Assembly: GCA_030562195.1 (NCBI GenBank)
Contig: CM060202.1
Span: forward strand, 16,230,317-16,294,316
Source of the DNA: Nipponacmea schrenckii
Taxonomy: Eukaryota > Mollusca > Gastropoda > Lottiidae
Direction: 5' to 3'
DNA: 64,000 nt
In this document: piece after piece, positions 29,869 through 42,900 of the stretch
How positions within the stretch are numbered: position 1 is the stretch's first letter
Layout: each line of letters begins with the position of its first letter
Notes under the pieces: model-generated
Seen by the model: only the letters and a program-made list of their open reading frames with translations
Database searches by the model: none
Told to the model about the DNA's origin: nothing
Position numbers and translations under genes: made by a program

Positions 29869-32800
29869 CTGCAAAAGAACATAAACAAATATTATATAAG
29901 GCCTGCGAATGGTTGTTATTTCTGCGTAAATAGTTTTACATAACATTTGGTTTCATAAACAATAGAAATGATATCAAACCTTGCGGTTTCCCTGTTCATC
30001 GAGGTCATAACGGTTCTCAATATGGTTATCAGAGCTCTTTTAGTCATCAGAAGTCTTTACAGCCGCGTTGTACTAACAATATTGGCACAATAACGGCCCC
30101 GCCAACTCCCCTCCCTCTAACTCTAACTTTTCAAGTGCTAGCGAGAGAAATAAATCTATTGAATTCGAGCTCATTACTATTGGAATCTAAATGCAAAAGT
30201 AAAATGAAACTGTTATGATTAATGATTTAGAAAAAGCTAATAATACCTGTTACAAAATGAATGGTTAAAAAAGCAAAAAATAAATGAATTATGCTTTGTA
30301 GTCATCACTTCTACAGCATAAACAGAACGCAGCCAAAATAACAACGATCTGTAACAAATAATATCAGTGGTAGGAAAAGGGAAAACAAAATGTAGAGATG
30401 CGTAATAGGGTGCACTCAAAAGAGAAAAAAAAAAATGAAAATGAAGTGAATGGAGTTTTACGTCCTAATTTTTTTACAGCTCACAAAAAAGGAAAAAATA
30501 TAATTTTTCCACCCAAATGTATTACTACAGAAGAACCTATCGTTCGTTGATATTTAAGGCACTTAGTGTAACTTTCCAATAAGCAAACCAGCCAGATCTA
30601 TTGACCTGTTAAGCAAATATCAGAACTGCCATTGACCAGTATATATTTGAAATTTTGCCTAGCCCTCTATAGAAAACACAGGGATCATTCCAATTTAGAT
30701 AGTGTGCCTGCCACTATGTAAAATTTAAATGAGCTGACATGCGATTGGAAAAATACATGTAGTTGCATGATTGATATGTTATAGAGAATAAACATTAGAA
30801 TCCATGCGTCAAATATAAAAGTTTGAAACAAAATTAGAATGTAGATAGAATAATATATGAGGAAGTATGGAAAACATTAACCAGAGTGGGGGGGGGGGGC
30901 AACTTCGGCAGTATTAGTACCAAAGCTGACCTCCTATCTGAGCTGTAGTCAATGTTTCTCAATGTCTGTGCGAAACAAACATAAACTTTACATACCGGTA
31001 TCCTGAAAGATACAGATCTCATTGTCAGAACTTACCTCAATCAGAACAATAACTACAGCTACTCCAATGGCGACTGCTGTATAGTGGCTGATGGAATCTT
31101 GCAGAGCTGTGTAACATCCCTAGAAACATCAAGCCATGCAACAATTATTATACTGTTAAATAAACCATGACGTTATGTACAATCTTGTGCGTGTTCTTCT
31201 CAGGGCAATTGTCGATACCTTGGTCTCGACTTTGGAAATATTACAAATAACATCAAAATCAATGGGATTTAAATCAACGGCAGGTAATATTCAAGCTGTG
31301 TAAAGTTTTAGTCCTTTTGATTTGACTCCAGAAAGTTCTTTAAAGGTATACATGTTCTACCTCTTAAGATGACTAAAAAAATTGAAATTTTAAAACTCGA
31401 AAAAAAAATGAATTCTTTGTTCATCGATGGATTTACTTGGTGTCAAAACATACGACAGAATCCCACATTAATCAAATAAATCCACAACTCTCTCAGAAGC
31501 GTTGTTAAATAATTGCTTAGTGTAATCGTTATATCGTGTTATAAAGAGATTCCATTTTTTAGTCATAACATCTGGTAGGTCCACTGATGTATGTATGTAT
31601 ATACTTGACTACCTGAGTTATGTATCATATTACATATAAACACACAAAGAATTACTTACAGCAGTGTAAGCATCCCCCGATGTTTCTGGGAAGGTCAAAC
31701 ATTTTATGTGGCTCGTATAATTTTCTTTTGGTGCATTTTCATAATCGAAATTTTTACAACATCCAATAGGAATCTGTCCCTGTATGTTTTGTTTGGGAAA
31801 CGTAAAGCCTTCCACTCGTTTATCCTTAAAGTCAGTGTAGTTATATACCCCACAACATTCGAACTGAAAAGCAAAACGAAAATAGTTTTTAAAAAAAAGA
31901 AGAATGAATTGTTTTATTGACCAGTTTTGGACGTAATGTAACTGAGAATAGCTAGTAAAAAGTAGTCACCATTCAATTAATTTTGACACAACAGATATAA
32001 AGTTAAAGAGCAATATCTATGCAATTTGGCTTCTTTTCTTAAATCGAGTATGCAACTTCTGCTCTTAGTATCTTTTTAACTATAGTGCTGTGTATGTGCA
32101 ATATTCGTCTTACCGTTGACCAAATGGCATTAAACGATTTCGAAAGAGAGTCGTCGCTGTTTGGTTTATATTTTTCCAGTGATTTCAGCAGACCTTTCTG
32201 TAACACGTCCTTCGCATCACCGCCTTTAATTAGTGCAACAGCAACCACAGCAATTTCCGCAATCAGAATTATTATTACAATCAGTGCATACTGAAATTTG
32301 AAAAAGATCTCTTAACAATAACGAATACAGATAGTGTAACAATACAAAGTCGATATGATACAGTTTACTTTCTATCAGTTTGAGTTATTATAGTTTACAA
32401 ATGCTAATAGAGTCTAGTCCCTGGCTTGAATGATTATCCTTGTAAATATTAAAATAGCGATGGCCCATCGTAATACGCCCACAATTGGCAGCCTTAGTTA
32501 TTCGGGCGGCAGACAAGAGGTATCAGTAAATGCAATATTTTAAATATAACATTTTCATATTGCACAAGGTTCTTTCAAAGCCTTTTTATTTTATTTTCAA
32601 GAAATTTTGTCTAAATCAAATTCATAAAAATTCATCTAGAGATAATTTCTCCATCCATTTGGAGGTTGACAAGAGTTATCAGTAAATGAGATATTCTAGA
32701 AGTAACTTTTTACATTGGAAATGATTAACTTAAATTTTTAAATGGGTTTTATTCATTGTTATGACATTTTAAAAGTTAAATTTTATGAAATATCATACTT

Positions 32801-33907
32801 ACAATATTATTTGTCCAAGGTTGATGTTTTACCTACTGTTTATTAAAATTATTGAGTTACATTTTCTTTTAATATTAATGGTGAATCTTAATACTTCTTG
32901 GCTTTCAATAGGGTACATCCTTGGGATGTTACAAATACACCAACTTTCATCAAAACACATCAAGAACACAACTTCCTATCGTATTCACAAGAAATTTCTG
33001 GACAAAGACAATAACTCAAAGTAAAAATTTTTCTTCTTTGGGTAATTCAAAAGGCTCAAATCATGCTTTGTCAAAATCTGTCAAGAAACCAGATCTCTAT
33101 CAAGTCTACAAAGAATCAGAGGCTGATAGAGTGAACACGTTTTAAAGAACAAGGGAAATAACTCAATAAATATTTTTTGATTAGTCTGATTTTCAATAGG
33201 GTCTATCCTCGAGATAAAACAAACACTCACACCAAGTTTCATCAAATTCCATCAAGAACCCGGCTCCCTATCGTGTTCACAAGGAATTTTAGGACAAGGG
33301 CAATAACTAATAGTGAATATTTTTCGATTGTTTTCATTTTCGATAGGCTTCATCCTTGGGTCATTACAAAGACTCATTCCAAGTTCCATTAAAATCAAGA
33401 AATGTGGTCTCTATCGTGTTCACAACAATTGTGGACAGGCAGACGGACAGACAGACGGACAGACAGACGGACAGACAGACAGGCGGGCAGGAGGCTTCAT
33501 CCTTGGATGATTACAAACACACACAGCGAAATTGGTCAAAATCCATCCAGAAACCATCTCTCTATCATGTCCACAACACATTTTTGAACGCAAAATGAAT
33601 GTGTTTTCAAGAACAAGGGCAATAACTCATCAATTTATTTTTCGATTTGTCTGATTTCCAATAGGCTTCATCCTTAAGTAATAACAAGCAATCACAACTA
33701 ATTTCATCAAAATCCATCAAGAAACACACTCTTAATCGTGTTCACAAAAAATTTTCAAAACAAGGGCAATAACTCATTGAATATTTTTCGATTGGTCTGA
33801 TTTTCAATAGGCTTCTTCTTTGGGTTATTACAAACACACTCACCAAATTTGGTCGAAATCCATCAAGAAATGTGGTCTCTATCGTGTTCACAACAATTGT
33901 GGACAGG

Positions 33908-33956
<49 letters not shown>

Positions 33957-36900
33957 GGACAGACAGACAGGGGCGAGTACAATATACGCCCACATTTATG
34001 TGTGGGCGTATAAAAATAAGTATTTCTCAAAAAATGGCTGTTTTCTGCCCACATAAAGTACAGCCATCTAGTGGAAAAACTAGACAAAATATTAGTAAAT
34101 ACTCACGATGACCAAGAGAACCTTCGATTTACAGCATGCACCACTACAGCCAAGTAGAGCCACCAAAATTATAATGACGCCCAATATAATTAGACCTATG
34201 CCCAACGTACTACCAGCTTGATCTAAGTTGAAGTCACTGCTACCACTCTCATTAACCAAGGCATCTTTTATAGGGTCGAAGTTTACTTTGAAGACTATAC
34301 CAACTACCAGTATAGATAAACCAATTAACTGAAAATATAAATATTTTAAAATTCTGTTAATGCTGATTTCCCTGTTGTCCTGAAGTTTGTATACTTAAAC
34401 ACAAGCTAACTTTAGAGTGAGCCTGATTAATGTTTAAAAACCGAAATGAAATGTAATGATTGCCCACTAAGAACACCAGATAAGTTGTATGGGCGTGCCT
34501 TTTAATGTGTTAGTAGAAAGAAACTGATGGATGGGTCAAACGAAAAGGCCTGGTGAATGAGTGACTCAAAAGTCCCTGCTTTTTTCTATCAATAAAAATA
34601 TCACAATTAGCAGAACACAAGATATATATTTATAAAATGCAAATGTATCATGAATGTGCAGATTAGGTTCAATATAACAGAAAATATTCAAAAGAGGGCA
34701 ATCTAATTTACTACTTATGTACTACCTAAAATGATTAAAAACGCCTATGATCCAGTTTTGAATCGTACAAAAAACATATGCAACAAAATTAAGATTGTAA
34801 CATTAAAATTATCAAGATGATCGAGTTATTGACGGGATAAGGTTACAGTAATGTTGCTCACTGATAAAAAAGTAACTTAAAACGAATTTACTTCAATAAA
34901 ACTCAGTGTGTGAAAAGTACGAATTCAGGAAAGGATATACTATGCCGTGATCAATATATATTATATTATATCATATCATATTTGTAGGTTTCAATTCTGG
35001 CGACTGAAAGAGAGAATATGATCAGACCTAAGTATAAGAAACTAAGGTTCTATTCCACTCAGCTCTAGTCATGGACACACCTTATGCGCATGAACCCGTG
35101 AAGGGTGGGGAACAATTTAATCACATAAGGAATTGATGGGTGTCAATAGCTACATTGCCCCTAAATATCACAAATATACTTTTGTTGGTTTCCAACACAC
35201 CCTACTTTTTTGCCCTGTTTAGTTTGTGTATTGGATTCATGATGTCTCATACTATTACACTATTTAAAAACCATATATAATTGTCAACTAGTGTTTATTC
35301 TTTTTATGGCTTTCTTTCTTGAGATATCAAAGAAGTATAGCGTTATCTATCTATGATTTTATCTGTGAATTTAAGTAAACCTCAATAAAGATTACAATTA
35401 AACTATATTAATAATTTGAGCCTTAATATATCATCTATTGTGTGCGATATTTATAAACATGAAAATATTTCTCAAGAAGGTGCTTTTTATAAAACATGCA
35501 GGTAATAAAATTGTAATTTTTGTGAATATAATTAAATAAGTGAGTATAAATAAATAAGCTTCCAGCAGAAATTGTACAATCAATATGTACACTGCGACAG
35601 ATCTGATAAGACTCTTTGATTTTCAGTCCATCAGTAGGTTTCCATCTGGATATTGCACAATAAATACTAGTACTAGACAAAATATATAAGAACTGGAAAA
35701 AAGATCATTTAAAGGCGTAAAAACCTGCGCCAGATCGATCATTATTATTGACATTCTGTGTTCATGCTACATTCTTTTCCAGCTATAATGCATTTACATT
35801 GATCATTTTATGAAGTTAATTGATTATCATGTAATTCAGTGTCGTTTCTTTCATCGCTGCGTTTTATTACGGTCTAAATCCATTTTATTCTGTAAAAGGA
35901 AATGAACATTAATGTGTGATTACAGCTAACGGGTCGTGTAAGATCTATCACTACACAATTCGGGCTACATATATATATACATATATATGTAGCCCGAATA
36001 GTGTAGTGATAGATGTTACACGATATATATTATATATAAAACGAGAAAACCTAAAAATATGTCACGGTCAGCTCATCCATTCTTCTTTGTACAAATGTTG
36101 ACTCGTTCTAATTTAAACGATGTGTACCCAATTCTTAATATCACTTCTACTGCTTTCTTCACTGCTTTAATTTATCCTGGAGATTTTATGTTTAAATGGA
36201 ATTGAAATGGAATGGCGCAGAATTACGAAACACAATATTTACTTTCTAAAACTAAACTAATATCGATATTTAACCTTCATTTGATATATCTTAGATTTCG
36301 TGTAATTTCCGATACTTATTCGGCTTTAAATCGATACTAGTACATGTAATTCATTTTCAAAGGTTGGATTGTCTCTTTTCAATAACTCCATATACATGTA
36401 TATCCTTTAGGAGAAATTACGGATCTTGTTAGCAATATGTCGGGAATACTCTCTCTAAAGATATGCAGCTCTATATACAATTACATAGGAGATACATGTA
36501 ATCTGGATTTTCGGTCATCTTAAATGAATTGATCCCCTTTTTCTTATAATAACATTATGTTCTATACAGCATTAAGTCATTATCCCCTTCAAGAACAGAC
36601 TGGAAGGTAATGGGCTTATGTTCTGAAATGTTGACTGGTTGCATGTCTTTTATCTAAAGTATTGTCAAGAAATGTTCGAGGTATAAAACAAACAGTCTTC
36701 TAGTGAATATTTTTGTAGCTTGTGAAACTGTTTCCTACAATCTAATGAGAATGATGATCCGGTTCGAAGCTTTTTATATGACTCTCTTCTTCAAACAACA
36801 AAAGTTCATGCCACGAACAGTTCACAATGGAATAGCGATATGTTTCTATGTTGTTATCAAAGAATGGTTACATTATTAGCCTCGGACTGTCTTTATCAGA

Positions 36901-39900
36901 ATACCAACAAGGATATTCCTGATTGATTTACACCACATGGTATTAAAAAGATAAGTCACCTAACCTTATTATGTAGACAGTCACCTAAGCTAATTTTGTC
37001 AATCACCATTCTTAAATAAGGGTGGATATTTTTTCAGAATGTAATATATGGATAATCTTTTATTTTATCCTAGATAATAATTATCCTTAACTCTACTGAC
37101 TTAGACTGTGTGCTAGAGTGTGCTAGATGCAATGATGCAAATCGTATACCGACAATAATTTAAGCTCATTAAAATGTTCCAGTAGGTAAACTTTTTCGTC
37201 ATGTTTTATAGACAAAAGCAGATAAAATATTCTTTATATTGAATTTATCCACTCCCTGAAGTGCAATGAATTATATCCAATTGTCACGATATGAAATCAA
37301 GAATAGGTCCCATTTTCACTATATCAGGGCTTTAATAATGTATAAATGTCTATTCCCAGTCACGAATTGTTTACGTGAAATTGGTCACTATCTATTAAAC
37401 AAGTAGACAGGAGATATTTGCCGTTAACTGAAATGTTACATCCTTTTTTGATGCCCATACATGTATTTACAAATGACAAGGGATGTTGTATAACAAGTCA
37501 ATCCAAAACTGAACCAAAAGAACCAAATGTGTTTTCGTATAGGAAGGACCGACATTCACTAGAATAATTAGCATTATATTTCTGACTCATTTAAGATTGA
37601 TAAGATGAAATGGAGTTTTACGTCCTAATGGATTAATCAGGAAGGGCAAAACCATGAAGTGTGTTATAAGGGGAATTTTATCATTTTATCGCCATAATTG
37701 TTTGGGTTTTTTTTAGTTAGCCTACTTTGTTTTTCGATTTCCAACTGTCGAAGTATGTTTAACGTACACAGCTTGTAGTTATGATTCATATACTTCTTTA
37801 TATGCAAAGTTCATTTGCTGTCAAACTGTTCATCTCATTTTGCTTTTTATTTTGCGTTCCGTATTGTTAGTTCTGTTTTATTCGTATTAACTTTATAACT
37901 GAACATGGCCACGTAATTCTCCCCTAAACTACATCCGAAACTACACCCTCCATATCGACCGACATTATTATGGTAATATCTGATGACTCGATTCCCAAGA
38001 TTGTCTGACATTCTACCTAAGACAATATAACGACCATGTAATACCTTTTCCTATTAAATTGACATCTTTAAAACTCAATTAATTCTGGATATTATTTACT
38101 TTTATGTTTAGAATCACAAGGAGTATACCAGGATATATCCATATAAATTCGTGTTAATGTTGTATGACGTTACGATTTTAATCAGTTTCTAAACTTGATA
38201 ACTCATCCAAAAGAACACGATTCAATTCATACGAAACTTAGCATCTTGCCTAGCTCCGTATACTCGCAGATCTAATATCTCCGATACGTAGAATTTCTCT
38301 GTTAATCAGGATGGATTCAACTGATCGTATAAAATTTAGCGGGTTTCATCAACATGGGTTTTTCTTGAAAATCCGACAGTAAGTTGATTGTCTACCAGGA
38401 AAAATAAAAACTGAAGTCCAGCATCAGAATCACACCGCCATCAGAAATAGAACAATCAAGTCAAATGATCAATTCTCTAACGGGTTGTACGGACAGGCGT
38501 GTTATTATGAGTTTCTTATTTAGGGTTTTTTTGTTACAAATAGGAAATTCATTACATTAGAAAGCAAACGATTGTGATACCTTGTTGAGAAAGATGTTAA
38601 GATTCACAATTCAATGCATATAGACAATAAAAATTGTTATCAACGGGGATTTTTAAAAAACATCCTTTAAACGAAACGGATGAAAGCATTCTGTAAGCAT
38701 GTGATTCAAATATATTTTTTTTAATATTATTTAAGTTACACAGAACAAACTTTTGTTGTCACCATAATTATAATATAAAATATTCAGGTTACTTCAACCG
38801 ATAAAATTTTCAACTTAATTCCAGTTGGTTAGATAAAGCATCTGTTTTGATGAATTGCCTCAAAGAAATGATATTCCTAGAAATTCCTTGAAATGTTTCA
38901 TCTACAGATTGTATCGATATTTTTACGAATTATGGTTTTTATTGTAATACAATATTATTCAAAGTTTATATTACATCGTCCTCTTAGGCTTAGAAATAAA
39001 TTGTCTGTATGCAATATTGTTCTAAACTGATTTAACATTGATTTCGAGGGGTCCTGTTACAGAAATATTAGCGGTATATGGAGATGTATTGTAAAATTAC
39101 GGCGATAATATTATTCGTCAAAGGTTTAATTATTTACATTTATTTTTCTGTTAGTTATTAATAAAAAAATCAATACAAAATACTATCTCCATCTAATAAA
39201 ACTTGACTCGATTTATAACGTACGTAATAAGCTTACTATGAAATGTCAACTGTCATATTAGTGTAAATCTAATACTTCAAAATCATAACACAGTGTATTA
39301 AAAATATATTAGCTAACTATTCAATACAAAACTTATCAGATTGTTCCTCGAACCACCTTTAAAGTGTATCGACTATCAGTGCGTTTTTTAGCTTTTATTT
39401 ATACGGTTCCATTTCCTTCAGATATTTACGGTCATAATTATACAATAAACACTTGACCAATTGATCATTGGTCATTATTTCGGTTTTGGAAAAACATGAA
39501 AAGAGTACTGAGGCAAATAGTATACTTCATCAGGATATGTCTTGTATACAAACTTAATTGTTTTCCGTGACAGAGAAGTGAATGGGGTTTTACGCCGTAC
39601 TCTTCTGCACCTTATGGGATGCTTTCAGTGGAAGGTTGGTTCAATTTGAATAAAAAGCCAGTTGAATCGACTTGTCAATCGAATTAATCGAGGAAGACCA
39701 CCTATTTAAAATTGTATGAAAGTTGAAAAAATAAAGTGAAAGTCGATAATTAAAGCTATTTCTTTCATTTTATCTATGATTGTCGATCTGGAACCATAAT
39801 TAAAGAAAGAAAGACTGGCAAGACTGGTAGAACCTCACTGGAACTTCTCTAGATTTTTAAAATTTTACGCCTGTCTGATTTCAGTTTGATATGACAAGTC

Positions 39901-42900
39901 ATAGGTCTCCCTTACTACACTTCATGAATTGTATCAAGACAAAAAAACAGCAACTTTTTACTTCAATTCAGTCAATATTAGCCTATCAGTCCATATGAAG
40001 CGTCAGAGAGATAAGAGCATGATAAAGTATCGATAAGCAATGGTGAGTAATGTGTAAATTTAACCATATCTATTATGGCCTAATTATCGATTTCAATATC
40101 ATAAAGATCTGTCCAGGTAACACATTGTCATTTACGCGATCAATATCTCGACCCACACCACTAGTACATAAACAAATATGGCGTTACGTTACCATGGAAT
40201 CACGGGGATGCCACTCTCAATAATTGTTAATAACGATCGGCAATAGTTTCGTAAATAAATGGCATTAACCTCTTTCCTAAAATAGGGCTGCCGACGGTTT
40301 CGTAAATAGCCGATTAATTCCAATCTGTTAGACAATCTGTTTATCTTTTTGAATATAAAATGGTCTGCTAGAGCCAACTGATGTTGAGGATTATATATAC
40401 ATGGTCTGACTTAGATTATGCTAGTTTCGTAGAAATACTGAAAACCGGTTGATTTGAAACCGTGGTATCCACATCATTTAGTTAAACCTGCCATTCAGGC
40501 TCATCTGACTAAATTTGAGTTTGTGGTTTTCATTAGGGTAGGTTAACAATCCCTACCGCCCCTACACGAAATATAAAAATGCGCTATTGTTAAATTTAAG
40601 GATCGCACATTCTTGATACTTTAAAGTGCATCGAATGATCTTTCGAAGAACATGATTGTTCAGGACTTTCTTATCTGCACAAAGCAAACAACGAAAGAGT
40701 GGGGAAGCCCGATTGTGATTGAATACCAACTCATTTTACAATGTCGCTCTAGATCCGTATCCACGTTAAACCGCATTTTAAAGTGAAAAATTGGGGTAAC
40801 CGGTCCGATTGTCCCAAACGCAATCTCTGCTAATGGCTAAGGATATATGTTCACCACATCCCCTGTAGAAAAGTGTCAGAAAGATTCCTTTGTCTTCATG
40901 CTCCATACATGTTAACTTTTTTCTGAAAATCAATCGGTTTGAGCATGATATTAATCATTCAAGTGAGAAAAGCCTTGTTTCAAATAATTTTAAATATTAT
41001 TTCCGCAAAATTGCATAGCTTTGTATCTTAGTATTGTTTTTATTTTATTTTTTTCAAATCTGCGATCCTTAAATTAAACAATACTTATTTTAGAGTATAT
41101 TTTTAATATCCGGTTATGGGTAAGTAGAGATTTAAACCCATCCTTTTTATTTTCAATAACGGATAAAATAACTAAAGTCTATCCAATAAATTAGTCATAT
41201 TTAAAGTGATGCCATCATATCAGCCTAACAACCGAGTTATTAATGAAAGCAACGTATGTTTTATCTGAAGGTGTAACTTATAATACTGATTGATGGTAAA
41301 ATATACTATCATTTCGTTCAATAGAGTTTTGATAACGAGCCTTTGAAACTTAGTTATTTTATATCCAAATAATACACATTTCGTTATCGAAATTAATGTG
41401 AATCAAACTGTGAGCATAAAATATGAAATTAGATTACAACTGCAATATTGAAGGTCACAACTATGTACATGTCAATACTGGAAGAAAATTTGGATGGAAA
41501 ACTGAAAAGTAATAACCCAAATACAAGCGTTACAAGAACAAGAATACAGTTTATTGCAGCTATTGTTATATGATTTACGTTTAGTTTTATTTGTAACGCC
41601 TCTACTACAATTATCTTTTCACTTAAAGAAACCAGAAAAGATATACATGTATAATTAAATATAATACCAGGCGTATCGTTTCTATAAAATGTATTATAAA
41701 CAACGAAAGGCTTCTATTTGGTTTACCAATGACTTTATCGACATTCGTAAGATTTCTATCTCTAAATAAGTGGCTGGCCTCTGGAAGACTTTTAAATGAA
41801 AAAAAAATTTATTTATATTAAAAGCAAAAATCCTGACAGAAACAAGAAAGCCTGGTTTACCCACAAATTGCATTGACCTTTACCATGATACATTTAAATC
41901 ACTAAAATGGAAATATCAGTTGAAGCCCTTCTTCCAATAGGTTTTTTTCGGAATATCAAAAATCGATAACGTGTTTCGATACTTATTACTGTCTTTGTTA
42001 TATTGTAGTTAACCAAATTTTCAACTTTCTGTTTCAATCTATGGCTTCTTGAATGACTGTCGATTACGGAGTCAAACTCTCTTATCGAGAAAAGCTCTAG
42101 AAAGGGCGATCAAGTAGAGGTTAACAGATTTTTCTTCGTTCGAGTCAATTTTTGTGTTGTCAGATTTCAGAGGTTATACAGCATGTAAAATAATGTATTG
42201 TTCAATATATATTAGTTATGTGGAATACCAGTTACCGCCATTTCTATAATATTCCACTCAGTATTACCAGAACAAATAAATGAGACGTTCTTAATCACTA
42301 GAGTCGTCAGATCAGGGAACATACATGCTCGTAGTGTAGTGCAGAAATCTGATTTAATGAATTCAGTTCATTTTTGAAAATTTTGCAAGTATGGTTTATA
42401 TATTGCTGTAGGCTACCATTATAGGCCCTACACTTCAGTTGTTAATATAAGGATATTGACAAGAGATTCGTGATCTACTCCAGAAATCTTATCAAAAGAA
42501 AGATTTTAATTAAAGAATATAAAAAGTAACTAGAATCACGAAATAAAACAAGTAGAGAATAACGCAATATGACTATTAATAATAATTACTCTACTTTGTT
42601 ATATTCATACTGCTTATGAAAGAAACTGTTTATTTAGTTTAAGGCAAATAATAATTATAATACATTTTGTAGTTCATATGGACTTGTTTTGTTTTATAAT
42701 GCCTAATATTCAATGACATTATTTCTCGGTTTTCAAATCATCGTGGAATAAACAGCATCCTAGGTCACGTCACCGAGATTATTACTGTACGATCGGTGCA
42801 AATTGGTTCTTGAGTCTTTTTTTTATATTTACTGTCATCAGTTGCAAGGTACGCAATAAGTGCAAAAGCAGGGTTAGGGTGTTTCTTAGGTTATTCAGTC

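Noticed and set aside
33313..34111. Open frames rich in DRQTDRQT
   Set aside because: Products of (GACA)n microsatellite, seen in several frames and on both strands.
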